A stretch of 64,000 bases of DNA, from NCBI RefSeq assembly GCF_010993965.1, contig NZ_WIXM01000005.1:62001-126000 (forward strand), in the 5' to 3' direction. The translations under genes and the position numbers were made by a program. Source of the stretch: Gracilibacillus sp. YIM 98692 (GTDB taxonomy: Bacteria; Bacillota; Bacilli; Bacillales; Amphibacillaceae). The notes below the pieces were generated by a model that saw only the letters and a program-made list of their open reading frames with translations, was not told where the DNA came from and did not search any database. This document shows, in pieces, positions 52,453 to 60,059 of the stretch (its first letter is position 1; every line of letters begins with the position of its first letter).

Positions 52453-53562
52453 ATGTCAGAACTGATTACTAAAAAATCGCCGTTTGTGGCGGATCATGTA
52501 GGGAGTTTTTTACGATCGGAAAGGTTGAAAAAGGCTAGGTTAGAGAAAGAAAATGGGGAAATAACGGCAGAAGAATTGCGTAAGATAGAAGATGAAGAGA
52601 TTACCAAGCTAGTCGAAAAGCAAAAAGCTGCTGGTTTGCAGTCTGTAACGGATGGGGAGTTTCGTCGCAGCTGGTGGCACTTTGATTTTCTTGGTGGATT
52701 AGATGGTGTGGAGTTTTTTGAAGCCGAGAAAGGTTTACAGTTTAAAGGCGTGGAGACGAAGGCACGCGGCATTAGAGTCGTGGATAAAATAGGCTTTAGC
52801 GATCACTACATGATAGAACACTTTCAGTTTTTGAAAAGTGTGGCTGGTGATGCGGTAGCTAAGTTTACGATTCCGAGTCCCAATATGCTTTATATGAGAG
52901 CGGAAGTTGAAGAGAGCGTTTATGATAGTGATGAAGCACTGATTGATGATTTGGTGGTGGCTTATCAAGGAGTGATTCAGCGTTTATATGAGGAGGGTTG
53001 CCGTTACTTGCAAATTGATGATACCTCATGGTCTTCTTTCTTCTCCGATGAGGGTAGAGACTCGATTAAAGCAAAGGGAATTGATCCTGATAAAGCGATG
53101 AAGCTTTGCGCTCGTGCTGTCAATGAGTCGATCGCGAACAGACCTGATGATTTATTGATTACGATGCATATTTGCCGAGGCAATTTTAAGTCGACGTATA
53201 TGTCTTCTGGAAGCTATGAAGCGGCTTCAGAGATCATTTTTGGTGGACTAGATGTTGATGGGTTATTCTTAGAGTTTGATGATGAGCGTTCTGGCGGATT
53301 TGAGCCATTGCGTCATGTGAATAGAGATGATCTTTACATCGTGTTAGGCTTAATCACTTCGAAATTCCCTGAATTAGAGGATACTGAAAAAGTAAAAGCA
53401 CGAATTGATCAAGCGACGAAATATGTACCATTAGAGCAATTATGTTTAAGCCCGCAATGCGGTTTTGCTTCAACGGAAGAAGGAAATGATTTAACAGAAG
53501 AAGAACAGTGGGCAAAAATTCGCCATGTCGTGCGAATTGCAGAAGATGTTTGGAAGAAGTAA
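52453..53562 (+). CDS. Cobalamin-independent methionine synthase-like protein, YxjG/YxjH family
   Basis: Cytosolic zinc-dependent methyltransferase domain homologous to the C-terminal half of MetE, 369 residues. Metal-site landmarks MHICRGNFKS and LSPQCGFAST are present, as are TDGEFRR and QIDDTSW. It lacks the N-terminal MetE half, as YxjG/YxjH do, so it may use a methyl donor other than the usual folate. ATG 52453 follows ATGAGAGG. Controlled by the S-box leader, hence part of methionine or SAM recycling. Confidence 0.9.
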   Translation: MSELITKKSPFVADHVGSFLRSERLKKARLEKENGEITAEELRKIEDEEITKLVEKQKAAGLQSVTDGEFRRSWWHFDFLGGLDGVEFFEAEKGLQFKGVETKARGIRVVDKIGFSDHYMIEHFQFLKSVAGDAVAKFTIPSPNMLYMRAEVEESVYDSDEALIDDLVVAYQGVIQRLYEEGCRYLQIDDTSWSSFFSDEGRDSIKAKGIDPDKAMKLCARAVNESIANRPDDLLITMHICRGNFKSTYMSSGSYEAASEIIFGGLDVDGLFLEFDDERSGGFEPLRHVNRDDLYIVLGLITSKFPELEDTEKVKARIDQATKYVPLEQLCLSPQCGFASTEEGNDLTEEEQWAKIRHVVRIAEDVWKK

Positions 53563-53593
53563 GGCTGAGGTTATGACCTTGGTCTTTTTTTTT
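53561..53593 (+). terminator. Terminator of the methionine synthase-like gene
   Basis: AAGGCTGAGGT pairs with ACCTTGGTCTT using wobble pairs, then a long T run. It overlaps the stop codon. Confidence 0.75.
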
Positions 53594-53634
53594 GCATTTG
53601 AAAAGAAGTCGTAATGGAATGGTACTATAAATCA

Positions 53635-53673
53635 TAAAAAAGCAACTGCTCTCAATACGAGGAAGCAGTTGCT
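53635..53673 (-). terminator. Terminator of htpX
   Basis: Ten-bp perfect stem (53641-53650 with 53664-53673), T run on the minus strand. Confidence 0.8.
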
Positions 53674-53683
53674 TGTTTTAAAA

Positions 53684-54598
53684 TTAACGTCGTTCTAATC
53701 TAGCAATACGATCTTCAAGCGGTGGGTGTGAGGAGAATAAAGAAACAAGGCCGCTTTTTCCATTGATTTTCATGGTTTGGATGGCAGAATCGTCGGTGCG
53801 ATCATCTATTTTGGCACGCTCCGCATATCTTTTTAAAGATCGTAAGGCATGCGCCATTTTGTCTTTACCCGCTAGATCAGCTCCGCCTCGATCGGCATGA
53901 TATTCTCGATATCGAGAATAGGCGCTGACGACAATGCTCCCCAGGATTGAAAATAAGATTTGGAAAACAATAATCGCTGCGAATTGCACGATCCATTGTA
54001 TTTCCGAGCGAACGAATCTAGATACAATAATGGCTGCGATTCGAGAGAAGAAGACAACAAAGGTGTTGACGATTCCCTGCAGCAGTGTCATGGTTACCAT
54101 ATCTCCGTTCGCGACGTGGGCTACCTCGTGTGCAATAACGCCTTCTACTGCATCATCGTCCATGGAGTGCAGCAGTCCTGATGAAACAGCGACAAGCGAA
54201 CGTTTTTTAGTTGGCCCTGTCGCAAAAGCGTTCACTTCTGCTGACTGATAAATCCCAATTTGCGGCGTGTGGGTTAAACCAGCAGCTCGTGATAAACGTT
54301 CTACTTTTTCCACTACAGAACGCTCTTGTGCAGATAATCGACCATTTGGATCTAATACTTTCACTTTCATCATCATCTTCGCCATCCAACGAGACATCGC
54401 TAGGGAAATAAAGGATCCAGCAAAACCAACGAGGATACTGAAGACCATTAGTGATTCATAATTGATTCCTAGTCCTGGACCACCTGTTTGAAAAGATCCA
54501 TCTATATCGGTAAACCTTGTGATAAGAGTCCAAGCAATCACAATGGTGGTCATAACTAGTACGTTTGTTAATAAAAACAATAATATACGCTTACCCAT
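53684..54598 (-). CDS. htpX: Membrane zinc protease HtpX
   Basis: Membrane-bound M48 metalloprotease for quality control of membrane proteins, 304 residues. Zinc-binding HEVAH ([14 protein letters not shown]) and the downstream glutamate in [12 protein letters not shown]; four hydrophobic segments, two N-terminal and two after the HEXXH. The C-terminus has [14 protein letters not shown], typical of the family. TAGGAAATGGG places the ribosome site. Single gene with its own terminator; stress regulation is usual for the family. Confidence 0.93.
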   Translation of the reverse strand: MGKRILLFLLTNVLVMTTIVIAWTLITRFTDIDGSFQTGGPGLGINYESLMVFSILVGFAGSFISLAMSRWMAKMMMKVKVLDPNGRLSAQERSVVEKVERLSRAAGLTHTPQIGIYQSAEVNAFATGPTKKRSLVAVSSGLLHSMDDDAVEGVIAHEVAHVANGDMVTMTLLQGIVNTFVVFFSRIAAIIVSRFVRSEIQWIVQFAAIIVFQILFSILGSIVVSAYSRYREYHADRGGADLAGKDKMAHALRSLKRYAERAKIDDRTDDSAIQTMKINGKSGLVSLFSSHPPLEDRIARLERR

Positions 54599-54835
54599 TT
54601 CCTAACCTCCATACTTGTACATTTTGTCCATACATATGTTTATTATAGCATAAACTTTGGTTTTAGAAGCAATAGAAGATTTGAATCAATCGAGCAAATA
54701 TGGTGAATTTTTACTTTAAAAATCTCTTCTTATAAAAATTTATATCATAGTTAATTTTCAACTATGATAGTATATATTTAGAACGTGCAAAAAAGAATTG
54801 TATTATTTTGTTAATTAGTGGCAGGAGGTGCTTTG

Positions 54836-55150
54836 TTGAAAATTGAAATAATAGCCGATGATTTAACTGGAGCTAATGATACAGGGGTACAGTTTTCAAG
54901 AGCAGGTATGAGAACTTCTGTTTTAATGAAGCGAAATGAAAGGGCTTTATCAAATTTAGATGTACTTGTAGTAGATACGGACAGCAGGGGGGGATTAATG
55001 GAAGAATCTTATACGAAGGTAAAAGAAGCTTCCCAGTACTTAAAATCACTTCGTTTCCAAACCATATATAAAAAATTAGATTCGACGGATGAGAGGAAAT
55101 GTTGGAGCAGAGTTAGATGCTGTATATGATGTGTTTAAACCAGACTTTAT
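54836..55150 (+). pseudogene. dtnK/otnK-type four-carbon acid sugar kinase, N-terminal remnant with frameshift
   Basis: From TTG 54836 (AGGAGG at 54823-54828) the protein reads IIADDLTGANDTGVQF, the N-terminus of DUF1537 kinases that phosphorylate D-threonate or D-erythronate. At KKLDST the frame breaks by a net one-base insertion near 55088: the next frame continues correctly with RGNVGAELDAVYDVFKPDF from 55092. Coding then stops and joins pdxA2 sequence at about 55150. Full-length members have about 400-430 residues, so about three quarters of the gene is missing. Confidence 0.85.
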
Positions 55151-55726
55151 GAAAAAGCGGTTCAGTTAGCATTAGAACATCGCATTCATGCGATATGTAC
55201 TGCTCCGTTAAATAAGGAAGCGCTTCATTTAGGAGGGCACATTTACCTAGGCCATACGGAGATACTGGCGGAACTAACCGAAACGAAAGATTTTTCTATG
55301 ATGTTGTCTGCCCCATCGTTAAAAGTCATTCACCTAACGACACATGTCGGATTAATAGAGGCGGTTGAGCGAATAAATCCGAAAAGAGCTTATACCGTTA
55401 TACAGTTAGCTAATCAAACATTATCGAATGCAGGTTATCAAAGTCCCAGTATAGCTGTATGTGGCATTAACCCTCATGCTGGTGAAAATGGTCTTTTTGG
55501 TAACGGAGAAGAAGAAGAAAAGCTTATTCCAAGTATTGCAAAAGCGAAGGAGGAAGGAGTTAATATAACGGTTGGTTTACGAAACGGTATTATCAGAACT
55601 TCTGTTGATCATGGTACTGCTTTTGATATTGCGGGGAAAGGTTTAGCGGATGAACGCTCATTAATGGAAGCGTTGTTGATGGCGGTAGATCTTGCTCCAA
55701 AAGATTTAGGGGAAAGGAGTGTCTAA
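55151..55726 (+). pseudogene. pdxA2-type 4-phosphate dehydrogenase, C-terminal remnant with internal deletion
   Basis: The frame from 55151 (KAVQLALEHRIHAICTAPLNKEALHL, as landmarks TAPLNKEAL, GHTEILAEL, NPHAGENGLFG, IRTSVDHGTAFDIAG) is the C-terminal part of PdxA2, the D-threonate/erythronate-4-phosphate dehydrogenase. The first about 100 residues are missing. A second deletion removes about 40 residues between KAKEEG and VNITVGL, including the conserved YHDQGH metal-binding segment. It therefore cannot be active. Confidence 0.85.
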
Positions 55727-55791
55727 ATGTTTAAACCATAAGATATAACCCTTGTGCCTGGATTTAAATTTCTAGTAGTTGTCATGTTCAT

Positions 55792-55825
55792 GAAAAAACA
55801 GCCTGCCCACTATAAAAGTGGGCTT
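55792..55825 (-). terminator. Terminator of the isomerase/epimerase gene
   Basis: GCCCAC/GTGGGC stem (55805-55810 with 55818-55823) followed on the minus strand by AGGCTGTTTTTT. Confidence 0.7.
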
Positions 55826-55834
55826 GTGCCTTAG

Positions 55835-56623
55835 CTACATCTGCTCTTTCATAAATTCCAACGATGTACGAAGCGCTGTTGAGTTGTTATCGGGTACTCC
55901 GCATTCTAAAGACATCCATCCGTCATACTTGATTTCTTTTAATTTAGTGAAGATGCTCTGAAAATCAGTATGTCCTTTTCCTGGCAATAATCGATTGGAG
56001 TCAGCTAAATGAACATATCCTAACGATTGGTTATATTTATCAATGGAATCGGTCATATTTGTTTCTTCAATGTTCATATGAAATAGGTCTGCTAGTATAC
56101 TAAGTCCAGGTGAGTTGATTTGGTTACAGATAGCTTCCGCTTGTTGTAAGCGGTTTAAAAAGTGGGTTTCATAGCGATTCAGTGGTTCTAGAATAATTTC
56201 TGTTCCTTGCTTTTTAGCATATTCCGTTAAAGTAACGAGCTGCTCTATCAATAATTTTTCTTCAAGCTCTCTTGCATCTTTCCATGGACTTAAATCGGGA
56301 AGCTGTGCCGGACCAAATATAGGAACAAGGATAACACCTTGAGCTTCAAGCTCTCCTGAAATGGCCAATAATTCTTTTAGTTGTTCCACAGTCTTATCAC
56401 GAGCGGTTTTTTCAGGACTTAACAGGTCAAAAGAATATCCCCCGCAAATGCAAGCTGGCTTTATCGACGATTTTTGAAACGCTCTCTTAATGGCCGCTTT
56501 TTGAGTTTTTGCTTTCACTCCATCTAACTCTATCCCATCGTATCCAGCTTCTTCTAAATATGTAAGCTTATCTGCAAATTGATCACCAGGCACTAATCCT
56601 TCTTGAGAAGCAAATTTCATCAT
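55835..56623 (-). CDS. Sugar phosphate isomerase/epimerase, xylose-isomerase-like TIM barrel
   Basis: Cytosolic TIM-barrel enzyme of 262 residues from ATG 56623; the frame also opens at GTG 56629. Metal-site landmarks: EPLNRYETHF (glutamate), LADLFHMNIEE, HLADSNRLLPGKGHTDF and WMSLECG near the end. Relatives include hydroxypyruvate isomerase and the OtnI 2-oxo-tetronate isomerase that works with otnK/dtnK. The neighbouring dtnK-pdxA2 wreck suggests it once belonged to a four-carbon acid pathway. Confidence 0.82.
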   Translation of the reverse strand: MMKFASQEGLVPGDQFADKLTYLEEAGYDGIELDGVKAKTQKAAIKRAFQKSSIKPACICGGYSFDLLSPEKTARDKTVEQLKELLAISGELEAQGVILVPIFGPAQLPDLSPWKDARELEEKLLIEQLVTLTEYAKKQGTEIILEPLNRYETHFLNRLQQAEAICNQINSPGLSILADLFHMNIEETNMTDSIDKYNQSLGYVHLADSNRLLPGKGHTDFQSIFTKLKEIKYDGWMSLECGVPDNNSTALRTSLEFMKEQM

Positions 56624-56843
56624 TTCCACCCTTTCTTTCCAATAAAATGCAATATTGTATTCATCATATCATGTAGTCAAAAGTTTTACGACCAAAATAG
56701 ATTCTATTGAATTATTTAATTATAAGATTCTTCGGAGTGTACTTTTAATTAATCCATTGTCATCATTAAGAGTGGCAGAGGTGTGCCTTAGAGCAATAAA
56801 CAAGAGTAAGTCCAACTCCATATAAAACTTTTGTCGATTATTG

Positions 56844-56872
56844 TTGACAGCGATATCATGATCATGTATGAT
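56844..56872 (+). promoter_or_regulatory. Strong promoter with embedded palindromic operator
   Basis: TTGACA (56844-56849), exactly 17 nt, TATGAT (56867-56872). The spacer contains the perfect palindrome CATGATCATG (56857-56866), inside a longer TATCAT...ATGATA symmetry. A repressor of GntR type or similar would bind here and shut the promoter. Confidence 0.7.
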
Positions 56873-56879
56873 AAGAAGC

Positions 56880-56972
56880 ATAAGTTAATTAATTATAGTG
56901 TTGGAGATACGGAGAGCCACGCTTAGATATACCTAGATAGGGATAGGTATAGCTATTTGCGTGGCTCTTTTT
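56880..56972 (+). ncRNA. Short leader RNA ending in a strong terminator
   Basis: From the predicted start near 56880 the transcript reaches AGAGCCACGC (56913-56922) pairing with GCGTGGCTCT (56959-56968), with ATACCT/AGGTAT inside, then TTTTTAT. It would be about 90 nt. It could be an attenuator or unclassified riboswitch for the TRAP genes, or an independent small RNA. I recognise no known riboswitch class. Confidence 0.5.
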
Positions 56973-57147
56973 ATGTTTGATTTTCAATTCGCATTTATTC
57001 AGGAGGTGGTAAATAAAAGAATAAAATCAACGAGAAGGGTTATATCTAATAATAACAATTTATTTCTTTTGTTAGCGATTTCCTTAAATAGAAGTTGCTT
57101 AAAATATGATTAACTAAGAATTTAAATAAGAATAAGGGGGATTAATC

Positions 57148-58158
57148 ATGAAAAAGCTAGTAATGATTACAGTAAGTTTGATTTTAGCAGGTGTTTTAAC
57201 AGCTTGTGGTGCAGGTGGAGATGCAGGAGATGCAGGTGCAGAAGAAGAATCAAAATCTTTAAAAATTGCGCATAACTTAAGTGAAGATCATCCAATCCAC
57301 CAAGCCTTAACCACTTTTACAGAAAGTGTTGAAGAGAAAACAGATGGTACGATCACTTTTGAAATGTTTGCTAATGGTGTACTAGGTAGTGAATCAGAGG
57401 TATTAGAACAGGTTCAAAACGGTGGCGTAGATATCACAAAAGTTAGTGCAGGCGCATTGGAATCATTCTCCAAAGAGTATGGTGTATTTTCCTTGCCTTA
57501 CATTTTCACAAGTGATGAGCACTACCGAGATGTGATGGAATCAGACGTCGTGGAAGAAATTTATCAATCGACAGAAGACAAAGGTTTCGTAGGACTTTCT
57601 TACTTTGACTCAGGAGCTCGAAGCTTTTACACAAAAGACACTCCTATTGAAACTCCAGAAGATCTAGAAGGTAAAAAAATTCGTGTCATGGACAGTCAAA
57701 CGGCTATTGATATGGTAGATCATTTAGGAGGAACTCCTACTCCATTAGGATATAATGAAATTTATACAGCATTACAGCAAGGTGTTATTGATGGAGCAGA
57801 AAGTAACCCAACTGCTTTAACAACTGGTCAGCATGGTGAAGTAGCTAAAAACTTTTCTTATTCAGAGCATACAAACATTCCAGATATCTTAATTATCAAC
57901 AATGACCTATGGAATGAGTTATCAGATGAGCAAAAACAAGCCTTTAACGAAGCTGCTAATGAAACGAGAGAAGAACACACAGAATTGTGGAATCAAGCAA
58001 TTGAAGATGCAGTGACAGAAGCAGAAGAAATGGGTGTTACGTTTAATGAAGTAGATAAAGAACCATTTATCGAAAAAGTTCAGCCGATCCATGAAGAGTT
58101 TATGGAAGATGACAGACTAGCTGAGATTATTACGCAAATAAAAGAATTAGACAAATAA
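57148..58158 (+). CDS. dctP: TRAP transporter substrate-binding protein DctP
   Basis: Lipid-anchored extracytoplasmic binding protein, 336 residues; lipobox LTAC with C20, then a Gly/Asp/Glu linker. DctP pattern: KIAHNLSEDHPIHQAL, NGVLGSESEVLEQVQNG, and the organic-acid-binding arginine in GKKIRVMDS with DGAESNP later (as landmarks). Feeds the DctQ-DctM permease. Ligand likely a sugar acid given the neighbours. AAGGGGG precedes ATG 57148. Confidence 0.92.
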   Translation: MKKLVMITVSLILAGVLTACGAGGDAGDAGAEEESKSLKIAHNLSEDHPIHQALTTFTESVEEKTDGTITFEMFANGVLGSESEVLEQVQNGGVDITKVSAGALESFSKEYGVFSLPYIFTSDEHYRDVMESDVVEEIYQSTEDKGFVGLSYFDSGARSFYTKDTPIETPEDLEGKKIRVMDSQTAIDMVDHLGGTPTPLGYNEIYTALQQGVIDGAESNPTALTTGQHGEVAKNFSYSEHTNIPDILIINNDLWNELSDEQKQAFNEAANETREEHTELWNQAIEDAVTEAEEMGVTFNEVDKEPFIEKVQPIHEEFMEDDRLAEIITQIKELDK

Positions 58159-58165
58159 CAGATGT

Positions 58166-58199
58166 ATTTGAAGGTGCTGAATTATAAGCACCTTCAAAT
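58166..58199 (+). terminator. Perfect hairpin between dctP and dctQ
   Basis: Thirteen-bp perfect stem (58166-58178 with 58187-58199), 8-nt loop, no long T run. Probably stabilises the dctP message or reduces read-through. Confidence 0.65.
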
Positions 58200-58243
58200 T
58201 GAGTATTGACTTTTTATTATATTCAGTAAAGGAGCTTTGCTTC

Positions 58244-58732
58244 ATGGTAGACAAAATCAAGAAAGTATTAGATCGTACCATACTTTCTGTCGCTTCATTC
58301 CTACTGATCATCTTAGTTATAGGGGCTTTGTGGCAAGTTTTTAGCAGGTACGTACTTTCTACTCCTAGCACTTTTACAAATGAACTATTGGGTTTTTTAT
58401 TAGTTTGGACTTCTTTATTAGGTGCTAGCTATGCTTTTGGCTCTAATCAGCACCTTGCCATTACATTTTTTAGAGATAAATTCAAAGGGAAGAGAAAACA
58501 AATTATTACTATGATTAATGATCTTTTTATTCTTTTCTTTGCAATTATTGTATTAATAGATGGTGGAATGGATGCTGTCAGTACAGCCATGACACAAACG
58601 ACTCCTATCCTAGGTATCACAACAGGATATGTTTATTTGATAGTGCCTATTACGGGAGCTATTATCGTCCTGTATAAATTACTAGAAGTGAGAAAGTACT
58701 TTAATAAACAAGAAAATGAAGGTGATCTATAA
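58244..58732 (+). CDS. dctQ: TRAP transporter small permease DctQ
   Basis: Membrane subunit of 162 residues with four helices; family landmarks LWQVFSRYVLSTPSTFTNELLGFLLVW (as WQVFSRYV and NELLGFLLVW). The frame opens at 58199, but AAAGGAG at 58228-58234 selects ATG 58244. Its stop overlaps the dctM start by one base. Confidence 0.9.
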   Translation: MVDKIKKVLDRTILSVASFLLIILVIGALWQVFSRYVLSTPSTFTNELLGFLLVWTSLLGASYAFGSNQHLAITFFRDKFKGKRKQIITMINDLFILFFAIIVLIDGGMDAVSTAMTQTTPILGITTGYVYLIVPITGAIIVLYKLLEVRKYFNKQENEGDL

Positions 58733-60036
58733 TGGATACAACCTTATTAACAACACTCATATTATTCGGGTCTTTTTTCGTATTATTAGCTATTGGTGTA
58801 CCGATATCTGTCAGTATAGGGATATCCTCTTTATTAGCTGCAGTGACCATTGCTCCTTTAGAAGTGATCACATTTACAGCAGCTCAAAAAATGTTTCAAG
58901 GCATTGATAGTTTTACATTACTTGCTATCATCTTTTTTATGCTTTCGGGAAGTATAATGAATAACGGTGGTATTGCGATAAGGTTAATTAATTTAGCAAA
59001 GCTTCTTGTAGGACGGTTACCAGGATCACTTGCGCATACAAATGTTGTTGGTAATATGTTATTTGGTTCCATTTCAGGTTCGGCAGTAGCCTCTGCTGCA
59101 GCCATTGGTAGTGTCATGAACCCTTTACAGAGGAAAGAAGGATATGACCCTTCCTATTCGGCAGCGGTAAATATTGCTTCTGCACCTACTGGCTTATTGA
59201 TTCCACCTACAACAGCATTCATCGTGTATTCCCTTGTAAGTGGAGGAACATCGATTTCCGCTCTTTTTATGGCAGGTTATATACCTGGCATTTTGATGGG
59301 GTTATCGATCATGACGGTAGCGTTTTTTATAGCGAAACGTAATAAGTATCCGATTGCTGACAAAGTGTCTTTTAAACAAGCGCTCTTGGTCGTCTTAGAT
59401 GCAATTCCTAGTCTTTCCTTGATCGTTGTAGTAATTGGAGGGATTGTGGCTGGTATTTTCACAGCAACAGAAGGGGCTGCCGTAGCCGTATTGTATTCCA
59501 TTATTTTAGCGGCATTTTATAAACAAATCAAAATTTCTCAATTTCCTGGCATTTTAAAAGAAACCATTGTCATGACAGGTATTGTTTTATTCTTGGTTGG
59601 AGCTTCTTCGATTATGTCATGGGTAATGGCATATGCTAATATCCCATCAGCCATTACCGATTTATTAATGACAATATCTGAGAATCCAATTATTATTTTA
59701 TTGATCATGAATCTTATATTACTGGTAGTTGGAACATTTATGGATATAACGCCTGCCATATTAATATTCACACCAATATTCCTTCCGATTGCAACAGGGA
59801 TTGGAATAGACCCAGTTCATTTTGGTGTTATTTTAATCTTTAACTTATGTATTGGGATTACAACACCTCCAGTTGGAAGTGCATTATTTGTTGGAAGCAG
59901 TGTGGCAAATGTATCCATTGAATCTATTTTAAGACCGTTAATAAAAATGTATATTCCGCTCATTATTGCCTTGTTATTAGTAACATTTATGCCATGGATC
60001 AGTTTAACACTACCTAAATGGTTAGGGCTTATGTAA
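58732..60036 (+). CDS. dctM: TRAP transporter large permease DctM
   Basis: Membrane transport subunit, 434 residues, about 12 helices; ion-coupled uptake without ATP. Landmarks: GSISGSAVASAAAIGSVM, APTGLLIPPTTAFIVYSL and ITTPPVGSALFVGSSVA. It starts with ATG overlapping the dctQ stop (TAATG). Completes the tripartite TRAP system. Confidence 0.93.
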   Translation: MDTTLLTTLILFGSFFVLLAIGVPISVSIGISSLLAAVTIAPLEVITFTAAQKMFQGIDSFTLLAIIFFMLSGSIMNNGGIAIRLINLAKLLVGRLPGSLAHTNVVGNMLFGSISGSAVASAAAIGSVMNPLQRKEGYDPSYSAAVNIASAPTGLLIPPTTAFIVYSLVSGGTSISALFMAGYIPGILMGLSIMTVAFFIAKRNKYPIADKVSFKQALLVVLDAIPSLSLIVVVIGGIVAGIFTATEGAAVAVLYSIILAAFYKQIKISQFPGILKETIVMTGIVLFLVGASSIMSWVMAYANIPSAITDLLMTISENPIIILLIMNLILLVVGTFMDITPAILIFTPIFLPIATGIGIDPVHFGVILIFNLCIGITTPPVGSALFVGSSVANVSIESILRPLIKMYIPLIIALLLVTFMPWISLTLPKWLGLM

Positions 60037-60059
60037 AAAAATAAGGGGAGATCTATACG

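Larger units (their letters stand above)
56624..57147 (+). promoter_or_regulatory. Divergent control region upstream of the TRAP operon
   Basis: No gene is called in this 524-bp gap. The middle holds a near-consensus promoter with operator and a terminated leader (next two entries). To its right, AGGAGGTGG at 57001-57009 opens a 35-codon frame without recognisable product, perhaps a remnant. The left part (56640-56830) shows nothing I can name. Confidence 0.5.
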
